Shown here: piece by piece, positions 8,544 to 17,608 of the stretch | How the letters are laid out: each line of letters opens with the position of its first letter | Numbering within the stretch: the stretch's first letter is position 1 | Assembly (NCBI GenBank): GCA_964519805.1 | Contig: CAZFKN010000001.1 | Coordinates: forward strand, 22,772 to 86,771 | DNA: 64,000 nt | Direction: 5' to 3' | Source of the DNA: DASQPE01 sp964519805 | Lineage (GTDB): Bacteria > Gemmatimonadota > Gemmatimonadetes > Gemmatimonadales > GWC2-71-9 | The notes under the pieces: model-generated | What the model saw: the letters and a program-made list of their open reading frames with translations, nothing else | Databases searched by the model: none | Told to the model about the DNA's origin: nothing | Position numbers and translations under genes: made by a program

Positions 8544-9566
8544 TCAAACCCGCCCATTGCCCGCCAGATACGTGCGCGCGGCGGTCAAGACGGTGTCCTG
8601 CACGTCGGCGAGCGCGCCGGGCAAGGCGAGGCCGGAAGCCTTGGTGTGGCCGCCGCCGCCGAACTGCTTCGCGAACGACGCTACGTCGACGCTCCCGACC
8701 GAGCGCAACGAGACTTTCACCCGTCCCTGGGAGACTTCGCGGAACAAGAGCGCCATCTTCACGCCCTCGATCGAGCGCGGGAACTCGACCACGCCGTCGA
8801 GGTCGTCCGAGGAGACCCCAAGCCGTTCGATCGCACCGGGAGGCACGGTCACCCAGGCGAGGCCGATCTCCGGCTCGACGACGAGCGTCTGGAGCGCCTC
8901 CGCAAACAGCCGGGGACGGCCCTCGGGGGCACGGGCATAGACGTCGAGGTAGATCTGTTCCGGATCGAGGCCCGTCTCGAGCAGCTCCGCCGCGATCCGG
9001 AGCGTGCGGGGGTGCGTGTTGCTGAAGCGGAAGCCCCCGGTGTCGGTGAGCACCGCGACATAGAGACCCCGGGCGGCCGCCTGCGTGACCGGCCACCCGT
9101 TCGCGAACGCCAGCTCGAAGACCAGCTCGCCGGTCGCCGCGGCGGTGGGATCGACGTAGCGGGGCCCCTCGGGCAGCGAACCGGGGCTCACGTGGTGGTC
9201 GATGCAGGCCACGGGCACGCCGCGTTCCCGCACGGTTTCCGCCAGCATGCCCAGCCGTCCGAGGTCCGAAATGTCCAGCACGATGATGACGTCGGCCCGC
9301 CGGAGCTCCTTCACCGCTTCGGGCGAGCGATCGACGCCGGGCAGATCGTCGAGCAGAAACTTGAATCGCTGCGGCGTGAGTGAGGGGTTCGTGATCGCTA
9401 CGTCGCATCCCTGGGCGCGGAGCAGGTGTGCCAGACCGGCCTCGCTACCGAGTCCGTCGCCGTCGGGATTCACGTGGGTGGTGAGACAGATCCGCTGGCC
9501 CGAATGGAGGATGGCGGCCAGGCCTGTGGCCGCGGTGCGATCGGCGTCCGTCAATGTGAAGGGCAT
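8544..9566 (-). CDS. nrnA: NrnA-type DHH phosphoesterase
   Basis: DHH/DHHA1 phosphoesterase of 340 aa, expected to degrade short oligoribonucleotides and/or 3'-phosphoadenosine 5'-phosphate in the cytosol. DHH motifs are THVNPDGDGLGS (I), VLDISDLGRLG (II), ACIDHHV (III) and VLTDTGGFRFSNT (IV). The DHHA1 glycine motif FGGGGHTKASGLALP is near the C-terminus. ATG 9566 is preferred because the longer frame runs into a heptad repeat element whose arm ends 9 nt before this ATG. No Shine-Dalgarno is seen in those 9 nt. Confidence 0.9.
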   Translation of the reverse strand: MPFTLTDADRTAATGLAAILHSGQRICLTTHVNPDGDGLGSEAGLAHLLRAQGCDVAITNPSLTPQRFKFLLDDLPGVDRSPEAVKELRRADVIIVLDISDLGRLGMLAETVRERGVPVACIDHHVSPGSLPEGPRYVDPTAAATGELVFELAFANGWPVTQAAARGLYVAVLTDTGGFRFSNTHPRTLRIAAELLETGLDPEQIYLDVYARAPEGRPRLFAEALQTLVVEPEIGLAWVTVPPGAIERLGVSSDDLDGVVEFPRSIEGVKMALLFREVSQGRVKVSLRSVGSVDVASFAKQFGGGGHTKASGLALPGALADVQDTVLTAARTYLAGNGRV

Positions 9567-9575
9567 ACCAAAAGA

Positions 9576-9652
9576 GTAAACGGTGAACGGTAAACAGTGA
9601 ACAGGGTCGCCATGACGGAACCACCTGTTCACTGTTCACCGTTCACGTTTAC
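9576..9652. repeat. Heptad inverted-repeat element, copy 1
   Basis: Left arm GTAAACG-GTGAACG-GTAAACA-GTGAACA-GG (9576-9605). An 18-nt centre ending in CGGAACCA follows. The right arm CC-TGTTCAC-TGTTCAC-CGTTCAC-GTTTAC (9624-9652) is the near-perfect inverse. The outer right unit supplies the TAA stop (9651-9649, minus strand) of the amino-acid permease. The left arm ends 9 nt before the nrnA start. Confidence 0.93.
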
Positions 9653-11133
9653 GCAGTCCGTTGCCCCACCTTCGAGTGCTTCCTGCCGTACAAAAAGTAG
9701 ATCGCGAGCCCGATCGCCATCCAGACGACGAGCCGGGCCCACGTGTCCTTGGGCAGCTGGATCATGAGATAGACGCACGCCAGTATCCCGAGGAACGGCA
9801 CGACCGGCACCCAGGGAGTGCGGAACGGACGGGGCCGCGCCGGATCGGTGTACCGGAGCACGAGGACGCCGGCGCAGACGATGGCGAACGCGAGCAGGGT
9901 GCCGATCGACACCAGCTCCCCCAGCAGCCCGATCGGCAGCAGCCCGGCCATCGCCATCGCGAACACGCCGGTGAGGAGGCTGGCGAGCCACGGCGTCCGA
10001 AACTTCGGATGCACCGCCGCGAAGACCGGGGGAAGCAAGCCGTCTTTGGACATCGTGTAGAAGATCCGCGGCTGGCCGAGCAGCATCACGAGAATCACCG
10101 AGGTGAGGCCGGCGATGGCGCCGATCTTCACGATCGGACGGAGCCAGGCGAGACCGGGGCCGGCGGCATTGACGCCGACCGCGATGGGATCGGGGACGCC
10201 GAGCTGCGTGTACTTGACGATTCCGGTCAGGACCAGCGCGACCGCGATGTAGAGCACGGTACAGATCGCGAGCGAGCCGAGGATGCCGATCGGCATGTCG
10301 CGCTGCGGCTTCTTCGTCTCCTGGGCGGCGGTCGAAACCGCGTCGAACCCGATGTACGCGAAGAAGATCACGGATGCGCCCCGCAACACGCCGCTCCAGC
10401 CGTACTTGCCCGGTCCCTCCTGCGGTGGTACGAACGGCACCCAGTTGTCCCGGTTGATGTACGCCAGTCCGAACGCAATGAAGAGCAGGACCACCGTGAC
10501 CTTGATGACGACGATGGCGTCGTTGAACGTCGCGGACTCGGTGATGCCGATGATGAGGAGGATGGTGATGAAAACGACGATGAACATGGCGGGGAGATTG
10601 AGGACGGCACCGGTGGACGACCAGCCCTCGGTGAATAACTGCCACACGTTCCACCATTTCGCGTCCGCCACCACGGTGTGTACGTACGGCGCCGACCTGA
10701 ACTCCGCCGGGATGTTGATGCCGAAGTCCTTCAGGAACGACACCACGTAGCCGGACCAGCCGACGGCGACCGTCGACGCCGCGAAGAGATACTCGAGGAT
10801 CAGGTCCCAGCCGATGATCCAGGCGACGAGCTCACCGAGCGTCGCGTAGCCGTAGGTGTACGCCGAACCCGCGACCGGGATCATCGAGGAGAACTCGGCG
10901 TAACACAGGCCGGCCAGCGCGCACGCGCTCCCCGCGATCACGAACGACCAGACGATCGCGGGACCCGCATAGGCGGCCGCCGCCTGGCCCGTGAGCACGA
11001 AGATGCCGGCGCCGATGATCGCGCCGATGCCAAGGAATACGAGATTGACCGGGCCCAGGGCGCGCTTCAGGCTCTGGTCGATGGCGACCTCGGTCTGAAG
11101 GCCCGCGATATCCTTGCGGCGGAAGAGGCTCAT
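9649..11133 (-). CDS. APC-family amino-acid permease
   Basis: Inner-membrane amino-acid transporter, 494 aa, about 12-14 hydrophobic helices. The APC signature is near the N-terminus: LGIGAIIGAGIFVLTGQAAA in helix 1. Next come SCALAGLCYAEFSSMIPVAG, FFAYIGFDAVSTAAQETKKP and RIFYTMSKDGLLPP, the pattern of the cationic/YhdG-like subgroup with a C-terminal extension. Substrate is not determinable. Heptad repeat elements sit at both ends: the stop codon is inside copy 1, and copy 2 starts 28 nt upstream of ATG 11133. A second APC permease lies at 14586-16067. Confidence 0.93.
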   Translation of the reverse strand: MSLFRRKDIAGLQTEVAIDQSLKRALGPVNLVFLGIGAIIGAGIFVLTGQAAAAYAGPAIVWSFVIAGSACALAGLCYAEFSSMIPVAGSAYTYGYATLGELVAWIIGWDLILEYLFAASTVAVGWSGYVVSFLKDFGINIPAEFRSAPYVHTVVADAKWWNVWQLFTEGWSSTGAVLNLPAMFIVVFITILLIIGITESATFNDAIVVIKVTVVLLFIAFGLAYINRDNWVPFVPPQEGPGKYGWSGVLRGASVIFFAYIGFDAVSTAAQETKKPQRDMPIGILGSLAICTVLYIAVALVLTGIVKYTQLGVPDPIAVGVNAAGPGLAWLRPIVKIGAIAGLTSVILVMLLGQPRIFYTMSKDGLLPPVFAAVHPKFRTPWLASLLTGVFAMAMAGLLPIGLLGELVSIGTLLAFAIVCAGVLVLRYTDPARPRPFRTPWVPVVPFLGILACVYLMIQLPKDTWARLVVWMAIGLAIYFLYGRKHSKVGQRTA

Positions 11134-11161
11134 GGAGTGTCCGGGTGAGGATGGAACTGCA

Positions 11162-11245
11162 GTAAACGGTGAATAGTGAACAGTGAACAGGGGGTTCCGG
11201 TAATGCTCGGAGTCCCCTGTTCACTGTCTACGGTTCACTGTTCAC
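11162..11245. repeat. Heptad inverted-repeat element, copy 2
   Basis: Left arm GTAAACG-GTGAATA-GTGAACA-GTGAACA-GGGG (11162-11193). Right arm CCCC-TGTTCAC-TGTCTAC-GGTTCAC-TGTTCAC (11214-11245). The 20-nt centre contains TTCCGG...CGGA and extends the stem. The element lies between the permease start (11133) and the guaB stop (11255), both minus strand. It shares the CGGAG(T/C)CCCC-TG block with copy 6. Confidence 0.93.
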
Positions 11246-11254
11246 GCGGTCGGG

Positions 11255-12712
11255 TCAGGCACTGTAGTTCGGTGCTTCCCGGGTGATGGTGACGTCGTGC
11301 GGGTGGGATTCGCGGAGGCCAGCCGACGTGATCCGGATGAGTTCCACATCACACTGGAGCGCGGCGATGTCGGCCGCGCCGACGTATCCCATGCCGCTGC
11401 GCAAGCCGCCCACCATCTGGTAGAGCACATCGGCCACCGGTCCCTTGTAGGGGACACGGCCCTCGATGCCCTCGGGCACCATCTTGGTGGGCGTCATCTC
11501 GCCCTCCTGGAAATACCGGTCGGCGGAGCCGTCCTGCATGGCGGCCAAGCTGCCCATCCCGCGGATCATCTTGTAGCGACGACCTTCGGCCAGCACGGAC
11601 TCGCCGGGGCTCTCCTCGGTGCCGGCGAGCATCGAGCCCATCATTGCGGACGAAGCGCCGGCGGCGATGGCCTTCACGACGTCACCGGAGTACTTGATGC
11701 CGCCGTCGGCGATGATCGGCACCTCGCCCGCGCCGCGGACCGCGTCCATGATGGCCGTGACCTGAGGAACACCGACCCCGGTCACGACCCGGGTGGTGCA
11801 GATACTGCCGGGCCCGATGCCCACTTTCACGGCATCCGCGCCCCGGCGGACCAGCTCGCGGGCGCCCGCCTCGGTCGCCACGTTGCCGGCCACGAGTTGC
11901 ACGTCCGGGAACGCTTCGCGGACCGCGTCCACGGTCTTCAGCACGCCCTCGCTGTGCCCGTGCGCGGAGTCCACGATCAGTACATCCACGCCCGAGCCCA
12001 CGAGCGCCCGCGCGCGCGTCAGCGTGTCCGGCGCGGCGCCCAGCGCGGCCGCTACCCGAAGTCGACCGTGGTGATCCTTGTTGGCATCGGGATGCTCGCG
12101 GCGCTTGAAGATGTCCTTGACGGTGATCAACCCCTTGAGCACGCCCTTGGCGTCCACGACGGGCAGCTTCTCGATGCGGTGCCGCGCGAGAATCCGCTCG
12201 GCCTCATCGAGGTCGGTGCCGACCGGGGCGGTGACGAGCTTCTCTTTCGTCATGGCCTCCCGGATCGGCTGCTCGAGATTGCGCTCGAACTGGAGATCAC
12301 GATTGGTGATGATGCCGATGAGGCGTCCGTCGCCGTCCACGATCGGAACGCCGGAGATCTTGAAGCGGCGCATGAGCGCGTAGGCTTCTCGCACCGGACG
12401 GTCCGGCCCGAGCGTGATGGGGTTCAAGATCATCCCGCTCTCGCTGCGTTTCACCCGATCCACCTCGGCCGCCTGCCGCTCGACCGACATGTTCTTGTGG
12501 ATGACGCCGATGCCGCCCGCCCGGGCCATTGCGATGGCCATGTCAGCTTCGGTCACCGTGTCCATCGCGGCGGAGACGAGCGGAACATTGAGGGGGATGG
12601 TACGGGTGAGGCGGCTCTTGGTCGAAACGTCGCGCGGGTGCACCGTGGAGTGCCGGGGCACGAGGAGCACATCATCGAACGTGAGTCCGGCGGCTTGGCG
12701 GATACGGCTCAT
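11255..12712 (-). CDS. guaB: Inosine-5'-monophosphate dehydrogenase
   Basis: Oxidises IMP to XMP with NAD+, the committed step of GMP synthesis. From ATG 12712 the protein is 485 aa, the usual size. It begins LTFDDVLLVPRHSTV. Two CBS domains occupy about residues 95-205 (ITLGPDRPVREAYALM... and MTKEKLVTAPVGTDL...). The catalytic loop GIGPGSICTTR places the nucleophile at Cys305. MIRGMGSLAAMQDGSADRY and EGIEGRVPYKGPV form the C-terminal flap region. It is monocistronic or followed by the permease through repeat copy 2. A sigma-70-like promoter lies upstream. Confidence 0.98.
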   Translation of the reverse strand: MSRIRQAAGLTFDDVLLVPRHSTVHPRDVSTKSRLTRTIPLNVPLVSAAMDTVTEADMAIAMARAGGIGVIHKNMSVERQAAEVDRVKRSESGMILNPITLGPDRPVREAYALMRRFKISGVPIVDGDGRLIGIITNRDLQFERNLEQPIREAMTKEKLVTAPVGTDLDEAERILARHRIEKLPVVDAKGVLKGLITVKDIFKRREHPDANKDHHGRLRVAAALGAAPDTLTRARALVGSGVDVLIVDSAHGHSEGVLKTVDAVREAFPDVQLVAGNVATEAGARELVRRGADAVKVGIGPGSICTTRVVTGVGVPQVTAIMDAVRGAGEVPIIADGGIKYSGDVVKAIAAGASSAMMGSMLAGTEESPGESVLAEGRRYKMIRGMGSLAAMQDGSADRYFQEGEMTPTKMVPEGIEGRVPYKGPVADVLYQMVGGLRSGMGYVGAADIAALQCDVELIRITSAGLRESHPHDVTITREAPNYSA

Positions 12713-12797
12713 GCGGGCTCGGGTGGCGGATACACAGCGGCCCGCAGACGTCCAGGCGGGACGACCAGCGGGCCGGGCGGTAACGGTGCCATCTCGA

Positions 12798-12826
12798 AGT
12801 CTAGGGGCCGGAGCGACCGAAATCAA
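12798..12826 (-). promoter_or_regulatory. Probable sigma-70 promoter of guaB
   Basis: On the minus strand TTGATT (12826-12821) and TAGACT (12803-12798) are separated by exactly 17 bases, giving an expected transcript start near 12791 and a leader of about 78 nt. The -35 box touches the stop of the upstream DUF885 gene. The assignment rests on box match and spacing only. Confidence 0.5.
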
Positions 12827-14589
12827 GCACCCGCAAGCCATTGCTCGATGCGTCCCCGCAGTACCCCGAGGGGTACGCTGCCGCCCTCCAGGACGCGATC
12901 GTGAAAGATCCGGATATCGAAGCGCGGACCCAGTTTCGCCTGCGCCTCCGCCCGGAGTCGCTCGATCTCGAGCCGACCGACCATGTACGCGGTTGCCTGA
13001 CCGGGCCAGATGATGTAGCGGTCCACCTCCGATTCGATGAACCCATGCGACTGGTCGGTGTGGGCGAGCATGTAGTCGATGGCCTGCTGCCGGGTCCAGC
13101 CGAGGGCGTGCATGCCGGGATCGACGACGAGCCGCGCCGCGCGGAGCGCATCGTTGGAGAGGAGCCCGAGTCGGGCGAGGTCCGAGTTGTAGAGTCCCAT
13201 CTCGTCCGCCAACCGCTCGGCGTAGAGCGCCCAGCCCTCGACGAAACCGCTGTTGAACAGGAACCGCGACGCGTGATCGGCGCCGGCGCGCTCTTGCGCG
13301 ATCGCTACCTGGAGATGATGCCCGGGAATCGTCTCGTGAAATGCGGTCGCCTCGCCGCTCGCGCGGGGGCGGGACGTCGGGTCACCGGCGTTGATACGGT
13401 ATCTCCCGGGGCGGCTGCCGTCTTCCGCCGGCGGGACATACGAGCCGGGACAGCCGGCCGCTTCCTCGAACGGCTGGCAGGGATCGATGATCACACCCGC
13501 GACCGGCAGCCGTCCGAACCATTTCGGCATGGCGGCATGGGCACGGTCGATGGCGCTGTCCGCCTGGGCGATCAAGTCCGCACGGGAATGATACAGGTAC
13601 CGAGGATCGGTGCGGAGGCGCTGGAGCAGACCGGGCACGTCACTCGTGCCGAAGCTGCGCTCGGCGATCGTGCGCATCTCGCCTTCGATTCGCGCCATCT
13701 GGGTGAGCCCAAGCTCGTGCACGGCCCGCGGCTCGAGGGGGAGCGTCGTGTAGAATCGGATGCGGGCGCGATAGCAGTCGGCGCCGTTCGGAATGGCCGA
13801 GACCCCGACGTCGGCCCTCGCCACGGGGAGGTACTCCTCGGCGAGGAACCGCCGGTACCGGCGCAACGCCGGATCGATCTCGTCCCGCACGGCGGCGACG
13901 ACCGCGGCCCGGAATGCGGGAGTCGAGTCACGCTTGGCCAGGACAGCGTACGGAGAAGCCTCCGGCGCCGCCGCCAGCAGCGCGTCGACCTGCTTGATCA
14001 CCGCCGCGACGTTGCCTTTGGGAGCGGTGTATCCGGATCGCATGCCCTCGCGAAGATTGGCGAGGTCCTGATCGACGAGGTGCGGAACGGCTCGCCACCG
14101 CGCCAGCGCCGCGGCCCGCGCGGCGGGCGTGTCGACCCGCTGGAGCACGCCGAGGCGCGGAATGGTCACCTGCCATCCATCGACCTGGCTCACTCGCCAG
14201 AGGTCGAGGCGGCACACGCGGGATGCGCGGGAGGCCTCGATCCGCTCCCGCACGATGCCGTAGCTCGCGGCTTGGGCGTCGGGAAGCCCCGCTGGGTCGA
14301 TGACCTGAAGCCGCGCGAGCCAGGCATCCTCTCGCGCCTCCCAGGCCAGGCGCGCGCCGGCCGAGAGATCGGTCAGCCGGTCGGCGGGCGCCTGGGACGC
14401 ACCGAGGAAGGTCGCCTCCTCGGGAAAGCGCTCGATGAAGCCGGCGAAATACTCCTCGGAGAGACGTCCGACCGCCGCCGGCGGCGGTGCCGCCGGGGCC
14501 GAGGCTTGAGACCCCCGCTGGGAGGAGCACGCCGCCGTCGCGAGCGCGAGGGCAGCGAGAGCGCTCCCTGGCGATCGCCACGCGATCAC
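12823..14589 (-). CDS. DUF885 lipoprotein, probable zinc carboxypeptidase
   Basis: Secreted DUF885 protein of 588 aa. GTG 14589 overlaps the permease stop as GTGA. The N-terminus is a lipoprotein signal (LAALALATAAC, Cys21). The metal motif H418-E-T-I-P-G-H-H425-LQ is intact, and the downstream FNSGFVEGWALYAERLADE segment is typical of the family. Biochemically studied relatives are few, so peptidase activity is inferred from motif and fold family. A second family member at 56236-57786 has lost this motif. The neighbouring permease could import the amino acids released (inference). Confidence 0.88.
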   Translation of the reverse strand: MIAWRSPGSALAALALATAACSSQRGSQASAPAAPPPAAVGRLSEEYFAGFIERFPEEATFLGASQAPADRLTDLSAGARLAWEAREDAWLARLQVIDPAGLPDAQAASYGIVRERIEASRASRVCRLDLWRVSQVDGWQVTIPRLGVLQRVDTPAARAAALARWRAVPHLVDQDLANLREGMRSGYTAPKGNVAAVIKQVDALLAAAPEASPYAVLAKRDSTPAFRAAVVAAVRDEIDPALRRYRRFLAEEYLPVARADVGVSAIPNGADCYRARIRFYTTLPLEPRAVHELGLTQMARIEGEMRTIAERSFGTSDVPGLLQRLRTDPRYLYHSRADLIAQADSAIDRAHAAMPKWFGRLPVAGVIIDPCQPFEEAAGCPGSYVPPAEDGSRPGRYRINAGDPTSRPRASGEATAFHETIPGHHLQVAIAQERAGADHASRFLFNSGFVEGWALYAERLADEMGLYNSDLARLGLLSNDALRAARLVVDPGMHALGWTRQQAIDYMLAHTDQSHGFIESEVDRYIIWPGQATAYMVGRLEIERLRAEAQAKLGPRFDIRIFHDRVLEGGSVPLGVLRGRIEQWLAGA

Positions 14590-16067
14590 CGTGCGGCTCT
14601 CCGCCACAGGCCGTAAATCGGAACGCCGAGCAGGACGATCAGAAGCCCGAGGCCGGAATAGAGCCGCTGCTTCGGATCCACGAGCAGCACGACGAGGAGG
14701 AACGCGATGGCGACGATATAGAGCGCCGGAAGCACGGGATATCCGACCGCCCGTACGGGTCGCGGCGCGTCGGGCCGGAGCCGGCGCAACCGAAACAGCG
14801 CCACGACCGTCAGCAGATAAAAGAGCAGCGCCGCGAACACCACGTAATTGAGCAACTCGCTGTAGGTACCGCTCACGCAGAGAACCATCGTCCACAACGC
14901 CTGGGCCACGAGGCCGAACACCGGCGTCCGAAACTCCGGGTGCAACGTACCGGCCGGCCGGAAGAACACCCGGTCGCGTGCCATGGCGTAGTACACGCGG
15001 GCCCCCGCCAGGATGAGTCCGTTGTTGCAGCCGAACGTCGAGATGAGAATGGCGACCGCCATCACGGTCGCGCCCGCCGGCCCGACCATCGCTTCCATGG
15101 CCGCGGTGGCGACGCGGTCCTGTGCGGCGTACTGGATGCCGCGGGCGAAGACGTCGGCCCCGGCAGCGTCCCCGTGGAACGGAAGGACGTTGAGATACGC
15201 CACGTTCGCGATCACGTAGAGCAGGCTCACGAGACCCGTGCCCAGGCCCAGCGCGAGCGGGATGTTCCGGCGCGGCTCCTTCACCTCGGCGCCGGCGAAG
15301 GTGACGTTGTTCCAGGCGTCGCTCGAGAACAGCGAGCCAACCATCGCGGCGCCGAGCACCGGCAGGGCCGCGAGACTCCAGTCACCCGTGCCCCAGAACG
15401 ACCCGAAGTTCTCCGCGGCGACATCAGGCCGGCGGAAGACCGTGAGCCCGAGCAGGATCAGCGCGGCCAGCGCTCCGACCTTGGCGACAGTGAAGACGCT
15501 CTGGATCCCGGCGCCGAGGCGGACGCCACGGATATTGACCGCAGTCAGCACCGCCACCATGACGATCGCCACGACCCGCTGCGGGGAGAGCCCGAGCTGG
15601 ATGGTACCGCCCGGCATGTCGAACGACCCGAGCTTGAGGAACACGTCGGGCGTGAGACTCGGGATCAGCACGCCGAGGAAACGGCCGAACGCCACGGCCA
15701 CGGCCGCGATGGTGCCGCTCTGGATGACGGTGAAGAGCGTCCACCCGTAGAGGAAGCCGGCGGACGGCGCCAGGCCTTCACGCAGGAAGACATACTGCCC
15801 GCCCGCGTTCGGCATCATCCCCGCCAGCTCTGCGTATGTCAGCGCACCGATGACCGTCACGACCCCGGTGATCGCCCAGACGAGCAGCAACCCGGCCGCC
15901 CCGAGGCTCGACACCTGCCGGCTGATGTCGGCGGAGACGATGAAGATCCCCGACCCGATCATCGAGCCGACCACGAGCGAAACCGCAGCGAGCGGACCGA
16001 TGCCGCGGACGAACTGCGCTTCGGCTGACGACCTGGGGTCGGTCTGGGACTCCGCGGGAGCGGCCAT
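14586..16067 (-). CDS. APC-family amino-acid permease (LAT-like)
   Basis: Multi-pass transporter of 493 aa. Helix 1 carries the family motif VVGSMIGSGIFIVSADISR. Next come GALTYAELAGMMPNAGGQYVF, SLFSSDAWNNVTFAGAEVKEP and RVYYAMARDRVFF, the pattern of the LAT/serine-threonine exchanger-like subgroup. The stop overlaps the start of the DUF885 lipoprotein gene by four bases, suggesting coupled peptide hydrolysis and amino-acid import. The start lies 6 nt from heptad array copy 7, with no Shine-Dalgarno between. A different subfamily from the permease at 9649-11133. Confidence 0.92.
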   Translation of the reverse strand: MAAPAESQTDPRSSAEAQFVRGIGPLAAVSLVVGSMIGSGIFIVSADISRQVSSLGAAGLLLVWAITGVVTVIGALTYAELAGMMPNAGGQYVFLREGLAPSAGFLYGWTLFTVIQSGTIAAVAVAFGRFLGVLIPSLTPDVFLKLGSFDMPGGTIQLGLSPQRVVAIVMVAVLTAVNIRGVRLGAGIQSVFTVAKVGALAALILLGLTVFRRPDVAAENFGSFWGTGDWSLAALPVLGAAMVGSLFSSDAWNNVTFAGAEVKEPRRNIPLALGLGTGLVSLLYVIANVAYLNVLPFHGDAAGADVFARGIQYAAQDRVATAAMEAMVGPAGATVMAVAILISTFGCNNGLILAGARVYYAMARDRVFFRPAGTLHPEFRTPVFGLVAQALWTMVLCVSGTYSELLNYVVFAALLFYLLTVVALFRLRRLRPDAPRPVRAVGYPVLPALYIVAIAFLLVVLLVDPKQRLYSGLGLLIVLLGVPIYGLWRRAAR

Positions 16068-16073
16068 GTTCGG

Positions 16074-16113
16074 GTGAAAGGTGAGGGGTAAGAAGTGAGG
16101 TAAGAGGTAAGGG
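16074..16113. repeat. Heptad array, copy 7 (single arm, GTGAG variant)
   Basis: One arm only: GTGAAAG-GTGAGGG-GTAAGAA-GTGAG-GTAAGAG-GTAAGGG, with one five-base unit. It uses the same GTRA start as the other copies but G in place of AAC. It fills almost the whole gap between the permease start (16067) and the stop (16116) of the small upstream gene. Confidence 0.7.
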
Positions 16114-16115
16114 GG

Positions 16116-16469
16116 CTATCCCGCGTTCCGGTCGGTCGGTGGCGGCGGGGACGGCGGCTCGGTGTGGTCGCGCTCGCCGGCGCGTACCGCTTCCTCGACC
16201 ACTGCCTGACCCGCCGCGGCGAGTCCCTTCATGACCTTCGCGGCGCTGTCCACCAGGCCCATCGTCCCGCTGATCGCCTGGATCGGGAGCTTGCCGGCCC
16301 GCATCGTGTCCTCGACCGTCTCCGTCAGCTTCGCGAGTAAGCCACCAGACCGGGCCCGTTCGGCGTACTTGCTCGAGAGGAACTCTGCGTAGTCCAGTAC
16401 CTCATACGCCCGCTCGTCGCTCAGCGTTTCGAGCGCGCGGAGGATGCGCTGCTTGAGCAGATCGTTCAC
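16116..16469 (-). CDS. Small hypothetical protein with DUF2281-like N-terminus
   Basis: Protein of 117 aa, not firmly recognised. The N-terminal helix LRALETLSDERAYEVLDYAEFLSSKYAER resembles DUF2281 and similar small antitoxin-like domains. The middle is a helical region without motifs, and the C-terminus is a proline-rich tail (EPPSPPPPTDRNAG). No toxin partner is adjacent; the neighbour is an SH3 protein whose stop overlaps this start as ATGA, suggesting co-translation. Confidence 0.6.
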   Translation of the reverse strand: MNDLLKQRILRALETLSDERAYEVLDYAEFLSSKYAERARSGGLLAKLTETVEDTMRAGKLPIQAISGTMGLVDSAAKVMKGLAAAGQAVVEEAVRAGERDHTEPPSPPPPTDRNAG

Positions 16470-17578
16470 CGCGATACTCCGTCGACGACCGACGCCAGCT
16501 CGACCACCGGAGTGGCCAGATACTTGGTGCGCGGCGCCCGGATGACCACGCGCAGCGTCAGCGCCTGCAGTGGAGCGAGCGCCGAGAACTGGCTCAGCTG
16601 GTCCCTCGGGACAATGATGTAAACGAATCCGGGCTCGGGCAGCGGTCCGCGGGTGAGGAGAAACGGCTGCCCCGCGGGGAGCTCGGACCGAAGCTCATCG
16701 GCCGTCTGGATGGCGATGAACTGCACCCGCCATTCGACGGTCTTCCCGATGTAGCGTTGCGGGTCGGCGCGGATCTCCGCCGCCGAGACCCCGATGAGCG
16801 TACCGTCCGTCGCGGGCTTGAGGTCGCTCTCGCGAACCCACCCTTCGAGCTGCACCCGAACCCAGTCGCCCGCGCGCGCGACCACGCGGCCACCGGTCCC
16901 GGGTTGGAGCGTGGCCAGCTGCCCGCCATCCGGCGTGGCGGCGAGCGTCGAGGCCTTGGCAGCCTCCACCCGGACCTCGTCGCCGCTGGCCGTCGAGACC
17001 ACCTGAGACGCCGCGGGGGCTTGCCGCTGCGCGGCCGCCCGCGGGGCCTGGGCCGGCCTGACCGGAGGGCTCTTCTGCGGTGCCGGCTTGGCCGGCGCGG
17101 GGTTCTGGCGCGGCGTCAGCGCGGCGGTTTCGATCGGCGCGGCGACCAGGCGGCGCGGCACCCATCCGGTGCGCTTGACGCGCACCCAGCCGTCCTTGGC
17201 GCCGAGCTTCCGGAGCAGCGTGCCCTTCCGGAACCGGGCGACGATCTGCCCGTTGGGCGCCTCGCGCAGGTTCTCGCCGTCCGCGGCGGTGACCATGACG
17301 TCGAACCCGTCGCGCAGCGTGGCGCCGACTGAGCCGCCGATGATCCAGCCGCTCAATGTCACTTCCACCCAGCCGCTCTGAATCTTGCCGGTGCTGACGC
17401 GCGCCCCATCCGGCAGGGTAGCGAGCACGATGCCGCCGATGCCCCGGCGGAGCTCGGTTGCGCCCGTGAGTGTGCCCCGAGCCTGCGCGCTGAGTGACGT
17501 GACGGCGAGCAGGAAGAGCGCCGGTATGCAGGCTGGTAGCCGGCGGAGGGTGGGACTAGATTGGGGCGCTTGAGTCAC
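16466..17578 (-). CDS. Secreted protein with three SH3-like domains
   Basis: Exported protein of 370 aa with a signal peptide (ACIPALFLLAVTSLSAQA). Bacterial SH3 modules are seen at about residues 40-75 (LATLPDGARVSTGKIQSGWVEVTLSGWI), 95-140 (ENLREAPNGQIVARFRKGTLLRKLGAKDGWVRV) and 205-255 (LAATPDGGQLATLQPGTGGRVVARAGDWVRV). A proline/alanine linker separates the second and third. The last 120 residues form an unassigned domain. SH3b modules usually bind peptidoglycan or cell-surface peptides. It is divergent from gpmI over only 30 bp. Confidence 0.75.
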   Translation of the reverse strand: MTQAPQSSPTLRRLPACIPALFLLAVTSLSAQARGTLTGATELRRGIGGIVLATLPDGARVSTGKIQSGWVEVTLSGWIIGGSVGATLRDGFDVMVTAADGENLREAPNGQIVARFRKGTLLRKLGAKDGWVRVKRTGWVPRRLVAAPIETAALTPRQNPAPAKPAPQKSPPVRPAQAPRAAAQRQAPAASQVVSTASGDEVRVEAAKASTLAATPDGGQLATLQPGTGGRVVARAGDWVRVQLEGWVRESDLKPATDGTLIGVSAAEIRADPQRYIGKTVEWRVQFIAIQTADELRSELPAGQPFLLTRGPLPEPGFVYIIVPRDQLSQFSALAPLQALTLRVVIRAPRTKYLATPVVELASVVDGVSR

Positions 17579-17608
17579 CGTCGCGCATAGTAGAGTCCGC
17601 GGAGAGCC

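Noticed and set aside
9576..9652. Heptad arrays as CRISPR repeats
   Set aside because: Units are contiguous 7-mers without spacers and arranged as inverted arms; no cas genes are present.
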